From Sphaerisporangium sp040649355 (GTDB lineage Bacteria; Actinomycetota; Actinomycetes; Streptosporangiales; Streptosporangiaceae), in contig NZ_JBICTU010000003.1 of assembly GCF_043197795.1 (NCBI RefSeq), positions 62,001-126,000 on the forward strand: DNA of 64,000 nucleotides. The letters are read 5' to 3'. The position numbers and the translations under genes were made by a program. This document shows, piece by piece, positions 23,179 through 31,458 of the stretch. Every line of letters begins with the position of its first letter. Position 1 is the first letter of the stretch. Under the pieces are notes generated by a model. It was given only the letters and a program-made list of their open reading frames with translations, did no database searches and was not told the origin of the DNA.

Positions 23179-24245
23179 TGGGCGGGCACCCGGACTTCCT
23201 GATCACGGTTCCGACCCGGGGCGACGGGCGCGACCCCGGGCGCAGGGATCGGGGCGACTGGCAGCCCGGCGCGCGGCGCCCGCTGCCCTCGCTCGTCACC
23301 GACCCCCGGCCCGGCGCCTACGGGCCGTTCGACCACCTCGCGCAGATCGGCCGGGCCGCGGAGATCGCGGCCGTCGGCGGCGCGCTGGTGCCGTTCGACC
23401 CGGCCGGCGAGGAGTCGCTGGTGGTCGCCGCCGGGCTGCTCCGGCACAGCCGTCACCTGCGGGTGGTGGCCGGGTTCCATCCCGGCATCGCCACGCCGGT
23501 CTACGCGGCCAAGTTCTCGGCCTCGCTCCAGCGGTTCACCGGCGACCGGCTCGGATGGCAGCTCGACGTCGACCTGGACCCGGCCGTCGCGCGGGCGCAG
23601 GGAGACCACCTGCTGGGCGCGGACCGCTACGCGCGAGCCGACGAGTTCCTCACCGTGGCGAGGGGCGTGTGGCACGAGGAGGGCTACACCTACGAGGGCC
23701 GCTTCTACCAGGTGCTCGCGGGCGGCTTCCAGTCGCCGAACTCGGGCCTGCCCTTCCCGCCCGTCCACCTGACCGGCACCTCGCCTGAGGCGTTCGCGCT
23801 GTCGGCCCGTCACGCCAACATCCACCTGTTCACCCCGGACCAGGATGTCCGGGCCGGCATCGCCGAGCTGGCCGCGCTGGCCGAGGCGGAGGGGCGCCGC
23901 GTCGCGTACGGCCTGCGGATCCCCGTCCTCGCGCGGGATGACGACGACGAGGCCTGGGACGAGGCCCGGCGGCTCTGGGTCCTCGCCGGGGGAGAGGCGG
24001 CCGGCCTGCCGGATCCGGACCCGCGCACCCGCCTGTGGCCCGGTTTCGGCCGGATCGCCGGCACAGGCTCCGCCCCGTCCGGCCTGGTCGGGTCGTACGA
24101 GACCGTCGCGGCCGGGATCAGCGGCTATCTCGACCAGGGCGTCACCACCTTCGTCCTTTCGGCATGGCCCGCCATCGAGGAGACCTACCGGCTGGGCGAG
24201 CGGCTGCTGCCGCTGTTCGCGAAGGAGATCGAGCATGCCCATTGA
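23178..24245 (+). CDS. LLM-class flavin-dependent monooxygenase
   Basis: A 355-residue bacterial-luciferase-like monooxygenase, related to SsuD/DszA proteins. Family features are TPVYAAKFSASLQRFTGDRL (barrel segment), DRYARADEFLTVARGVWHEE, YTYEGRFYQV, and a C-terminal LVGSYETVAAGISGYLDQGV with EETYRLGERLLPLF. These use reduced FMN and O2 to cleave C-S bonds; the FMN reductase must come from elsewhere, since none is in this operon. The start overlaps the DszB-like gene by one base and the end overlaps the next monooxygenase by 11 bases. The first 40 residues are unusually rich in R, D and G. Confidence 0.9.
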   Translation: MGGHPDFLITVPTRGDGRDPGRRDRGDWQPGARRPLPSLVTDPRPGAYGPFDHLAQIGRAAEIAAVGGALVPFDPAGEESLVVAAGLLRHSRHLRVVAGFHPGIATPVYAAKFSASLQRFTGDRLGWQLDVDLDPAVARAQGDHLLGADRYARADEFLTVARGVWHEEGYTYEGRFYQVLAGGFQSPNSGLPFPPVHLTGTSPEAFALSARHANIHLFTPDQDVRAGIAELAALAEAEGRRVAYGLRIPVLARDDDDEAWDEARRLWVLAGGEAAGLPDPDPRTRLWPGFGRIAGTGSAPSGLVGSYETVAAGISGYLDQGVTTFVLSAWPAIEETYRLGERLLPLFAKEIEHAH

Positions 24246-25398
24246 CATCTACTGGCGTATCGGCACCCACGGTGACCAGCAGTCGCTGCGGCGCCGGGTG
24301 TCCAGCCGAGGGGAGTGGGCGCCGGTCGTGCCGGGCAGCCTGACCCCCGGCGTACGGGACGGCCGCCGTGACGGGTACTCCTACGTCGACCACATGGCCG
24401 ACGTGGCGAGGGCGTCGGAGATCTCGGGGTTCGTCGGCGGCCTGCTGCCGTCGTTCCCCTTCACCGACGACCCCTGGGCCACGGCCGCCGCACTGGCCCG
24501 CGAGACCACGACCTACCGCTTCATGATCGCCTACCAGCCGGGCTTCCTGCACCCGGTGCAGGCGGCGCGGATGTCGGCGAGCCTCCAGCGGGCGACCGGC
24601 GGGCGGGTCGTCTACAACATCATCTCCGGCGGAGGCGGCCCGGCCCAGCTGTGGTGGGGCGACCGGGTCGACCACGACGACCGTTACGCCCGTACCTCGG
24701 AGTTCCTCGACGTGCTCAAGGGCGTGTGGAACGGCGGCCCGTTCGACTACGAGGGCCGGTTCTACCAGGTCGAGGGGGCGGGGCTCCCTGAACCGCTCGC
24801 GCGTCAGCCGTTCCCGGAGATCTACTTCTCGGGCTCCTCCAAGGCCGCGATCGAGGCGGCGGGGCGGCACGCCGACTACTACCTGTCGTGGCTGGAGCCC
24901 TTCCCCGCGCTGGCGGACAAGTTCGCCCAGGTGCGCGGGCACAGCTCGGCGATCGGGCGCGCCCCGAAGTTCGCCGTGCGCGTCGACGTGCTCGCCCGCG
25001 AGACCGAGGAGGCCGCGTGGGACGAGATCCGGCGCGGCTGGGAGCACGTCGACCCGGCGGCGCTCCGCGGCCCCGACGGCGACTCGGTCGGGTGGCTGCG
25101 CAGCCAGTCGTTCGTCTCCTGGCCGGTGAGCGACCCCCGGGAGCTGGAGGTGTCGCCCAACGTCTGGGGCGGCTTCCACCTGCTCCGCGGCGGCCCCGCG
25201 TTCGGGCTGGTGGGCAGCTACCAGCAGGTCGCCCAGCGGCTCGACGAGCTGATCGGGATCGGCGTCGACGCCTTCATCCTCGCCGGCGTTCCTCACCTGG
25301 AGGAGGCGTACCGCGTCGGCGAGGAGGTGCTCCCGCTGCTCCGGGGCCACGACATCCGCCACGACTCCCCGCTGTCCGTATCGAAAGGATCCATCTGA
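24235..25398 (+). CDS. Alkanesulfonate-type flavin-dependent monooxygenase
   Basis: A 387-residue SsuD-like enzyme. Typical pieces are MPIDIYWRIGTHGDQQSLRR, YSYVDHMADVARASE, YRFMIAYQPGFLHPVQAARM, VVYNIISGGG, DRYARTSEFLDVLKGVWNG, FDYEGRFYQVEGAGL, PEIYFSGSSKAAIEAAGRHAD and AFGLVGSYQQVAQRL. The reaction is FMNH2-dependent desulfonation to an aldehyde or hydroxyl product plus sulfite. AAGGAG lies seven bases before ATG 24235. It overlaps both neighbours, so it is in the same transcript. Together with the preceding monooxygenase it may attack two positions or two substrates. Confidence 0.93.
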   Translation: MPIDIYWRIGTHGDQQSLRRRVSSRGEWAPVVPGSLTPGVRDGRRDGYSYVDHMADVARASEISGFVGGLLPSFPFTDDPWATAAALARETTTYRFMIAYQPGFLHPVQAARMSASLQRATGGRVVYNIISGGGGPAQLWWGDRVDHDDRYARTSEFLDVLKGVWNGGPFDYEGRFYQVEGAGLPEPLARQPFPEIYFSGSSKAAIEAAGRHADYYLSWLEPFPALADKFAQVRGHSSAIGRAPKFAVRVDVLARETEEAAWDEIRRGWEHVDPAALRGPDGDSVGWLRSQSFVSWPVSDPRELEVSPNVWGGFHLLRGGPAFGLVGSYQQVAQRLDELIGIGVDAFILAGVPHLEEAYRVGEEVLPLLRGHDIRHDSPLSVSKGSI

Positions 25399-26342
25399 TG
25401 AGTGTTCGCGTCGGCTACTTCCCCAACAACAACTCGCTGTGGGTGCTGCGCCACCGCGGCATCCTGGAGCGCTCCCTTCCCGATGTGGAGTGGGTGGACC
25501 TGCGCGGCCTCCCGGCGGGGGAGCGTCCCGCCCCCACCGACGGACTCCCCTCCGCGCACGGTGACCACCTGTTCGACGGGGGGTACGACTTCATCGGCAC
25601 CGGCTCCACGCCGCCGGTCACCGCCCAGGGCAAGGGCCTCGACATCGCGTACGTGGCGGTCTCCGGCCCGCGGCACGAGAACGGGCGGCTCGTCGTCCAC
25701 GAGGACTCGCCGATCACCTCCCTGGCGGACCTCGCGGGCAAGCGGGTGGCGCTCGGGCACGGCTCGTGGCAGACCACCCTGCTGCTGTTCGCCCTCGACC
25801 GGGCCGGGCTGACCTGGAAGGACATCGAGCCGGTGGACGCCTATGGGGACGCGGCCCAGCTGTTCCTCGACCGGGAGGTCGACGCCTGGGTGGGCTCCTA
25901 CCCCTCGCTCACCAGGGTCGAGCGGGAGGCCCCCGTCAGGGAGCTCGTCGAGACCGAGGGGCTGTTCAGCCACCGCTCTCTGTGGTTCACCCGCCGCGAC
26001 TTCGCCGAGGGGCACCCCGAGGAGCTCGCCGCCATCGTCGCGGCCCTGCAGGAGTCCGACGCCTGGATCCAGCGGAACCCGAGGGCCGCTGCGGAGCTGT
26101 TCGCCGCCGAAGACGGCGGGGACCTCGACGCCTGGGAGCACGCCCTGCGTACGCGGCCGTTCGGACTGCACCCCGTCGGCGAGGACTTCGTCGCCGAGCA
26201 GCAGCGCGCGGCCGACCTCTTCCACGCCAGCGGCCTGATCGACCGGAAGATCAGCGTGGCCGAGGCGGTCCTCCCGGAGATCGGCCGCCTGGTCGAGTCC
26301 ACCGGAGCCCAGGGGAGTTCCCGCTATCCTGGGACGCCGTAA
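25398..26342 (+). CDS. Signal-less substrate-binding-protein-like protein
   Basis: A 314-residue SsuA-family-like protein: SVRVGYFPNNNSLWVLRHRG, YDFIGTGSTPPVTAQGKGL, DSPITSLADLAGKRVALGHG, VDAWVGSYPSLTRVE and HPEELAAIVAALQESDAW are the binding-protein pattern. There is no signal peptide or lipobox; the protein starts straight with the first beta strand, so it stays in the cytosol unless the annotated start is wrong. It lacks the cysteine seen in the DszB-like protein at the matching place. It is the last gene of the organosulfur operon. The function is unclear: an enzyme, a ligand sensor or a binding protein that lost its signal. Confidence 0.8.
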   Translation: MSVRVGYFPNNNSLWVLRHRGILERSLPDVEWVDLRGLPAGERPAPTDGLPSAHGDHLFDGGYDFIGTGSTPPVTAQGKGLDIAYVAVSGPRHENGRLVVHEDSPITSLADLAGKRVALGHGSWQTTLLLFALDRAGLTWKDIEPVDAYGDAAQLFLDREVDAWVGSYPSLTRVEREAPVRELVETEGLFSHRSLWFTRRDFAEGHPEELAAIVAALQESDAWIQRNPRAAAELFAAEDGGDLDAWEHALRTRPFGLHPVGEDFVAEQQRAADLFHASGLIDRKISVAEAVLPEIGRLVESTGAQGSSRYPGTP

Positions 26343-26440
26343 CGGTTCATGATCGTCACGGTGGTCTCTCCCGGCGGGTTCGGCTCGTCCGCGGCACAGG
26401 GGCGCCACGGTGCCGGCCATCGACGAGGAGGGCGTCTGGC

Positions 26441-28102
26441 GTGCTGCTGGCGGCTCGGTACCGGTTGGACGAGCCTCTCGGACGCGGGGGGATGGGCGAG
26501 GTCTGGCGGGCCAGGGACGAGGTCCTGGACCGCCAGGTCGCGGTGAAACTGCTGCTTCCGGCGGCTCTCGACTCCTCGGCCGCCGCGCGGTTCCGGAAGG
26601 AGGCGCAGGCCACCGCCCGCCTGAACCACGCGAACGTCGTCGCCGTCCACGACTTCGGCGAGGCCGAGGGCCGCCTGTACCTCGTCATGGAGCTGATAGA
26701 TGGACCCAGCCTGGCGGAGCACCTGGCCGCGAGGGGGAGCCTCAGCCCCGAGGAGGTGGCCCGCACCGGGCTCCAGGCCGCGTCGGGCCTGGCCGCCGCC
26801 CATCGGCAGGGCGTGATCCATCGCGACGTCAAGCCCGGCAACCTGCTCCTGACGGCGGACGGCACGGTGAAGGTCGTGGACTTCGGCATCGCCCGCCTGG
26901 CCGACCAGGCGGCGACCGCGCTGACCGGCACTGGCCTCATCGTGGGGACCGGTTCCTACCTCGCGCCGGAGCGGGCCCTCGGCGAGGACGCCGGGCCGGC
27001 GTCCGACATGTACGCGCTCGGGTGCGTGCTGTACGAGCTCCTGGCAGGGCAGGCGCCCTTCCGCGCGGACACCTTGCCCGCGCTGCTGTACCAGCACGTC
27101 CAGGTCGTGCCGACGCCGCCGAGCCGGCTTCGGGCGGATGTGCCACCCGGGCTGGAAGCGCTGTTGCTGAGCCTGCTGGAGAAGGATCCGGGTGCGCGGC
27201 CGGGGGCCGATCAGGTCGCGCACTGGCTGGCCTCGGGATCGCGGCCGGGCGCGGGCCCCGGTGGCGTCTCTGGGCATCCGGTGCCACCCCTGTCCCCCCA
27301 AGCGCCGCATGGGCCTTCCCCGACCCGTGTCATGCCGCCGCCGCACCCGGCCGCGCCTACCTCGACCCGTGTCATGCCGCCGCCGCACCCGGCCGCGCCT
27401 ACCTCGACCCGTGTCATGCCGCCGGTAGTTCAGCCTGGTGCGCATGCGCCGACCAGTGCCATGCCGCCGATGCCCGCCGTGGAGGTGGGCAGGGCGGGCA
27501 GGGCCATCGCCGCCTGGCGGTCCCTGGCCCCGAACCGGCGCAAGCCCGTGGTGGCGGCGGCCGGGGTCGCCGTCGCCGCCGTCGTGGTGCTGGTGATCTC
27601 GGTCCTCCGGCCGGCCACGGAGGCCACGAACACGGCGGCGCGTTCGACGGTCGGCTCGTCCCCGTCCGTCCCGTCCGCGCCGCCTCGTGTCTCGGTGTCG
27701 CCACGGCCCACGGCGACCGCTTCGGCGGTGGCGGAGACGCCGGCGCCGCTGTCCGACGACCCGCGCGTCCTGCTGGCCCAACTGGCGCAGGCGTTGCGCG
27801 TGTCGGCCGGCGAGGGCAGGCTCGATCCCCGGGTCGCCGACGAGGTGCGGCACAGGATCGCCGACGCGTCGTCCAAGCTCGCCCACCGGCCGGACCGCCA
27901 CGGCAAGAAGGGGCACGAGGCTCGCAAGGCGGCCGACCGGATCCGCGATGTCCTGCACAAGCTCGCCGACGCCGAAGAACAGGGGCGGTTCACCCGCACT
28001 CCCGCGCTCACGCGGCTGCTCGTTCATCTCTCCGGCCTGGTCGGGTACGACGGCCCGTCCCGGGACCGCCGCCGGGCCGGCGGAGACGATGACGAAGACT
28101 AG
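26441..28102 (+). CDS. Membrane-anchored serine/threonine protein kinase (PknB-like)
   Basis: A 553-residue eukaryotic-type kinase. Kinase domain at about 5-260: P-loop GRGGMGEVWRARD, lysine in VAVKLL, catalytic HRDVKPGNLL, DFGIARL, activation-loop GTGSYLAPE and DMYALGCVLYELL. A proline-rich juxtamembrane region carries two full and one partial copy of TRVMPPPHPAAPTS. One membrane helix follows (PVVAAAGVAVAAVVVLVISVL region, about 370-390), then an extracellular part of about 160 residues, rich in alanine, arginine and aspartate, with no PASTA repeats. The GTG 26441 start has GAGGAGGG eight bases upstream. It follows the organosulfur operon by 98 bases. The signal it senses is unknown. Confidence 0.93.
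   Translation: MLLAARYRLDEPLGRGGMGEVWRARDEVLDRQVAVKLLLPAALDSSAAARFRKEAQATARLNHANVVAVHDFGEAEGRLYLVMELIDGPSLAEHLAARGSLSPEEVARTGLQAASGLAAAHRQGVIHRDVKPGNLLLTADGTVKVVDFGIARLADQAATALTGTGLIVGTGSYLAPERALGEDAGPASDMYALGCVLYELLAGQAPFRADTLPALLYQHVQVVPTPPSRLRADVPPGLEALLLSLLEKDPGARPGADQVAHWLASGSRPGAGPGGVSGHPVPPLSPQAPHGPSPTRVMPPPHPAAPTSTRVMPPPHPAAPTSTRVMPPVVQPGAHAPTSAMPPMPAVEVGRAGRAIAAWRSLAPNRRKPVVAAAGVAVAAVVVLVISVLRPATEATNTAARSTVGSSPSVPSAPPRVSVSPRPTATASAVAETPAPLSDDPRVLLAQLAQALRVSAGEGRLDPRVADEVRHRIADASSKLAHRPDRHGKKGHEARKAADRIRDVLHKLADAEEQGRFTRTPALTRLLVHLSGLVGYDGPSRDRRRAGGDDDED
27323..27421 (+). repeat. 42-bp in-frame tandem repeat in the kinase gene
   Basis: Two complete 42-base units (27323-27364, 27365-27406) and the start of a third encode TRVMPPPHPAAPTS in the juxtamembrane linker. 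The copies are identical at the DNA level over most of their length, which suggests recent duplication and possible copy-number variation. Confidence 0.85.
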
Positions 28103-28189
28103 GCTTCGTCGCCGAGCGGCGCCTCACGTGAAGCCCTCACTGAAAGGGCTCGGCCGCGCGACCGGGCCGTCGAACCGAGAGGCTCGGGT

Positions 28190-29041
28190 ATGCGGATCGA
28201 CCTGCACACGCACTCCACCGTCAGCGACGGCACCGACACGCCCGAGGCCCTGATGAGCCGGGCCGCCGCCGCGGGGCTCGACGTGGTGGCGCTCACCGAT
28301 CACGACACCACCGCCGGCTGGCCGGCCGCCGCGGCCGCCGTCCCCCCCGGGCTCACGCTGGTGCGCGGCGCGGAGCTGTCGGGACGGTGGTTCGGAAGCG
28401 AGCCCTCGATCGGGCTGCACCTGCTGGCCTACCTGTTCGACCCCGCCTACGAACCGATGGTGGCCGAGCTGGCCAGGGTGCGCCGGTCACGCGACGTCCG
28501 GGCGGAGAACGTCGTCGCGCTGCTGAACGCCGACGGCATCGACCTCACGCTCCCCGAGGTACGGGGTTACGCCGCGGGCGGCACCGTGGGGCGCCCGCAC
28601 ATCGCCCGGGCGCTCGTCGGGCGGGGCCTGGTGCGGTCGGTGGACGAGGCGTTCGCCCCCGAATGGCTGGGGAGCCGTTACCGGCTGCCCAAGGCCGACA
28701 TCGACGTGCTGACCGCCATCCGCCTGGTGAACGAGGCGGGCGGCGTCTCGGTGCTGGCCCACCCGAGGGCGGGCAGCCGGGGCCACATCGTGCCCGACGA
28801 CCTGATCGCCGATCTCGCGGTGGCGGGCCTGTGGGGCGTGGAGGCCGGCCACGTGGACCACACGCCCGAGGACCGCGAGCACGTGCGCCTGCTCGCCCGC
28901 GACCTGGGCCTGCGGGCCACCGGCTCCAGCGACTACCACGGCGACAACAAGACCGTGCGACTCGGCGCCTACACCACAGGCCCGGCCGTCTACGAGGACC
29001 TCGTCGCCACCGCCACCGGCGCCGCCCCCGTCCACGGGTAG
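28190..29041 (+). CDS. PHP-domain metal-dependent phosphoesterase
   Basis: A 283-residue PHP protein. Metal-binding motifs are visible: HTHS near residue 7 (DLHTHSTVSDG), LTDHD (about 38), GAELS, GRPHIA, LAHPRAG and DYHG near the C-terminus. Relatives (YciV/RnaAM type) are 5'-3' exonucleases or 3',5'-nucleotide phosphatases. GAGAGG lies six to seven bases before ATG 28190. It is a single gene, facing the minus-strand aminotransferase tail to tail across a 17-base gap. Confidence 0.93.
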   Translation: MRIDLHTHSTVSDGTDTPEALMSRAAAAGLDVVALTDHDTTAGWPAAAAAVPPGLTLVRGAELSGRWFGSEPSIGLHLLAYLFDPAYEPMVAELARVRRSRDVRAENVVALLNADGIDLTLPEVRGYAAGGTVGRPHIARALVGRGLVRSVDEAFAPEWLGSRYRLPKADIDVLTAIRLVNEAGGVSVLAHPRAGSRGHIVPDDLIADLAVAGLWGVEAGHVDHTPEDREHVRLLARDLGLRATGSSDYHGDNKTVRLGAYTTGPAVYEDLVATATGAAPVHG

Positions 29042-29058
29042 CCGGCCCGCCGCGCGGG

Positions 29059-29847
29059 TCAGAGGGGGTCGCCGGGGATGGCGGCGTACTCTCTGCGCAG
29101 CGTGGTGAGGAGCGGCTCGTCCACCGCCAGCTCGGCCCCGTCGATCGAACGGACGGGGCGCGGGCCGACGGCGGCGTTGGTGACGAACGCGGAGGTCATC
29201 GCGGGCAGGTCGCCGGTGCCGACGTCGGCGGCGTCGAAGGGGATGCCGGCGCGGCGCATGACGTCGTTGAGGAGGCGCATCGTCACGCCGTCGAGGCGGT
29301 TCGACTCCGGCCACAGGACGCGGCCCGCGCGGACGAAACCGATGTTCCAGGTGGCCCCCTCGGTCACGCGGGACAGACCGTCGACGAACAGCACGTCGTC
29401 GTCGCCGCCGAGCCGCGCGAGCCGCCGGTGCAGCACGGAGCCGAACAGGCCGGTGTGCTTGACCTCGGGCAGCTCGCGCTCGTAGTGGACGGCCCCCAGC
29501 CTCAGCGGGGCGAGGTCGGCGGGGACCGGCCTGGTGGTGACGAGGATCTCGGGCCGGGCCTTGGCCGCCGGGTGGGCCAGGTCGAGCTCGGGGTCGAACA
29601 CGGTGACCCTCACGATGACCGGCGACGGCGCCGAGGCCGCCGCCCGGCGGACGAGATGGCGCACCCGTTCGAGATCGAGGTCGACGCCGTGGAGGATCCG
29701 GCAGTCGCCGAGGAGCCTTTCGAGATGGAGGGAGAGACCGCGGACCCTCCGGTCCTCCACCCGCATGGTGGTGAAGTGCCCGTAGTTGTAGAGCGCGAGC
29801 GTGCCGAGCTCGCCGGGGGTGACGGGACGTCCGTTCAGCTCCATCAT
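29059..29847 (-). CDS. Class IV aminotransferase (PabC/IlvE-like)
   Basis: A 262-residue PLP enzyme, fold type IV. The PLP lysine is in LPEVKHTGLFGSVLHRR, followed by DDDVLFVDGLSRVTEGATWN, the cofactor-phosphate region, and IGFVRAGRVLWPES. The family includes aminodeoxychorismate lyase and branched-chain or D-amino acid transaminases; motifs do not settle which. ATG 29847 was chosen with AGGA about ten bases upstream; ATG 29856 is a further option. No partner pabB-like gene is adjacent. Confidence 0.88.
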   Translation of the reverse strand: MMELNGRPVTPGELGTLALYNYGHFTTMRVEDRRVRGLSLHLERLLGDCRILHGVDLDLERVRHLVRRAAASAPSPVIVRVTVFDPELDLAHPAAKARPEILVTTRPVPADLAPLRLGAVHYERELPEVKHTGLFGSVLHRRLARLGGDDDVLFVDGLSRVTEGATWNIGFVRAGRVLWPESNRLDGVTMRLLNDVMRRAGIPFDAADVGTGDLPAMTSAFVTNAAVGPRPVRSIDGAELAVDEPLLTTLRREYAAIPGDPL

Positions 29848-29984
29848 GCGGTCCATCCTGGCAGCTACCCGTCCGCCCACCGGCCCGCGAGCCCGCATGT
29901 TCGCCCCGGGCGTGAACCCCGCGTACGGCCCCGCGTACGGCCCGCGTACGGCCCGGCGTGTGTCCCGGAGGTGCGGAGGACGCC

Positions 29985-30941
29985 TCAGTAGCCGGTCACG
30001 GGGTCGATCACCCCGTCGAGGGACAGGCCGGCGCCGAACCGGCGGACGTTGTGCTCCACCCGCTCGCACAGCATGCGCAGGACGTAGTCCGCCGAATCGG
30101 CGCTGTGCGAGGTGATGAGGGCCCTCGGGTCGCTCCACAGCGGGTGGCCCTCCGGCAGGGGCTCGGGGTCGGTCACGTCCAGCCCGGCGGCCGAGACGCG
30201 GCCCTCGGCGAGCGCCCGGACCAGAGCGTCGGTGTCGATGTGCGCGCCGCGCGCGACGTTGACGACCACCGAGTGGGAGGGCAGCAGCGCCAGCTCGGCG
30301 GCGCCGACGACGTGCCGGGTCTCGGCCGTCAGGGCGAGGGCCAGCACCAGCACGTCGGTGCCGGGAAGCACGCCCGCCAGCGCGGAGGGCGGCAAGGTCT
30401 CGTCGGCCCCCTCCACCTTGTCCGGCCGCCGGCGGATGACCCGGACGCGGCAGTCGAAGGGCCGCAGCAGGCGGACGAGCCGCTCGGCGATGCCCCCTCC
30501 GCCGAGGATGGTCACGCTGAGACCGGCCAGGGACCGGGGATCGGCGGACGACCAGCGCGGTGTGCGCGCCTGGCGCGAGACGCCACGCAGGCAGGCGAGG
30601 ATCAGCATCAGGGCGTGCTCGCTCACCTGCCCGGCGAAGGACCCCTTCGCGCAGGTGAAGACCACGGGGCGCCGGAGGACACCGGTGGCCGCGTACTTCT
30701 CGACGCCCGCCCAGGGGAACTGCACCCACCGGACGCCCGGGCCGCCGTCGAGGGCACGGCCGAGCAGGTCGGGGCGGCCGGGGACGAGCCATACGAGCCC
30801 GTTGGCCTCGGCCTGCGGCACGACGGCTCCGCCGCCGCGGGCCACGGCCTCCTCGATGCCGGCGCGGATCCGATCGGGGCCGCCGGTCGCTCCGGGCTCG
30901 GCGTTCGGGACTATCGCGATACGGGCTTGCACGGCGCTCAT
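29985..30941 (-). CDS. D-isomer-specific 2-hydroxyacid dehydrogenase
   Basis: A 318-residue NAD(P)-dependent dehydrogenase. The Rossmann glycine motif is VTILGGGGIAERLVRLLRPF (GGGGIA instead of the usual GxGxxG). Catalytic residues: arginine in VVNVARGAHIDTDAL, glutamate in LDVTDPEPLPEGHPLW and histidine in ITSHSAD. The start MSAVQARIAIVP lies 24 bases from the divergent CadD remnant. The substrate (a 2-keto acid) is not evident. The spacer of 137 bases to the aminotransferase gene contains short GCGTACGGCCC repeats. Confidence 0.92.
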   Translation of the reverse strand: MSAVQARIAIVPNAEPGATGGPDRIRAGIEEAVARGGGAVVPQAEANGLVWLVPGRPDLLGRALDGGPGVRWVQFPWAGVEKYAATGVLRRPVVFTCAKGSFAGQVSEHALMLILACLRGVSRQARTPRWSSADPRSLAGLSVTILGGGGIAERLVRLLRPFDCRVRVIRRRPDKVEGADETLPPSALAGVLPGTDVLVLALALTAETRHVVGAAELALLPSHSVVVNVARGAHIDTDALVRALAEGRVSAAGLDVTDPEPLPEGHPLWSDPRALITSHSADSADYVLRMLCERVEHNVRRFGAGLSLDGVIDPVTGY

Positions 30942-30965
30942 TCTTCCGCACTAGGGTCGGCAGGC

Positions 30966-31115
30966 GTGGCGGAGACCTGGACGACGATCGGCACGGCCGC
31001 GGGCATGTTCGCCGGCACCAACATCGACGACATCATCGTGCCGTTCGTGCCGAGGCGTGCCGCGGAGGCGCGTTCGCTTCTGAGCGTCAGGCCCTCCGCG
31101 TGCGGTGAACGCTAG
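30966..31115 (+). pseudogene. Truncated CadD-type cadmium resistance transporter remnant
   Basis: GTG 30966 begins a 49-codon frame whose first 25 residues (TWTTIGTAAGMFAGTNIDDI) match the first helix of CadD-family transporters, which carry a TNIDD motif there. The sequence then loses hydrophobic character (PRRAAEARSLLSVRPSACGE) and stops. Full CadD proteins have about 200 residues and five helices. A TAGGGT box eight bases upstream of the start looks like an intact leaderless promoter. It is most likely a deletion remnant whose right end was joined to the ynfA region. Confidence 0.6.
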
Positions 31116-31125
31116 TCTGGTCGTC

Positions 31126-31458
31126 ATGGTCGTGTTGCGCTCCATCGCCCTGTTCGTGCTGGCCGCGGTGGCCGAGATCGGGGGCGCCTGGCTGGTGTGG
31201 CAGGGCGTGCGGGAGCATCGGGGCCTGCTCTGGATGGGCGCGGGGGTCCTCGCGCTCGGCGTGTACGGGTTCGTCGCCACCTTCCAGTCCGATCCCAACT
31301 TCGGCCGCATCCTGGCGGCCTACGGCGGCGTCTTCGTCGCGGGCTCCCTGGCCTGGGGCATGATCGCCGACGGGTTCCGGCCCGACCGCTGGGACGTGAT
31401 CGGCGCCCTGGTCTGCCTCGCCGGCGTCGCCGTCATCATGTACGCCCCGCGCGGCTGA
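31126..31458 (+). CDS. YnfA family small membrane protein (UPF0060)
   Basis: A 110-residue protein with four helices, the usual YnfA size. Family signature: SIALFVLAAVAEIGGAWLVW, WMGAGVLALGVYGFVATFQ, FGRILAAYGGVFVAGSLAWG and a C-terminal DVIGALVCLAGVAVIMYAP. The family is related to small multidrug-resistance proteins and its role is not settled. ATG 31126 is preferred because homologues start there; GTG 31105 is in frame. A TAGTCT box 7-12 bases before the ATG suggests a leaderless transcript. Adjacent to the CadD remnant. Confidence 0.92.
   Translation: MVVLRSIALFVLAAVAEIGGAWLVWQGVREHRGLLWMGAGVLALGVYGFVATFQSDPNFGRILAAYGGVFVAGSLAWGMIADGFRPDRWDVIGALVCLAGVAVIMYAPRG

Noticed and set aside
25398..26342. 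A second DszB-like desulfinase
   Set aside because: The protein lacks a cysteine at the position equal to C12 of the gene at 22108, so the active site is not supported.
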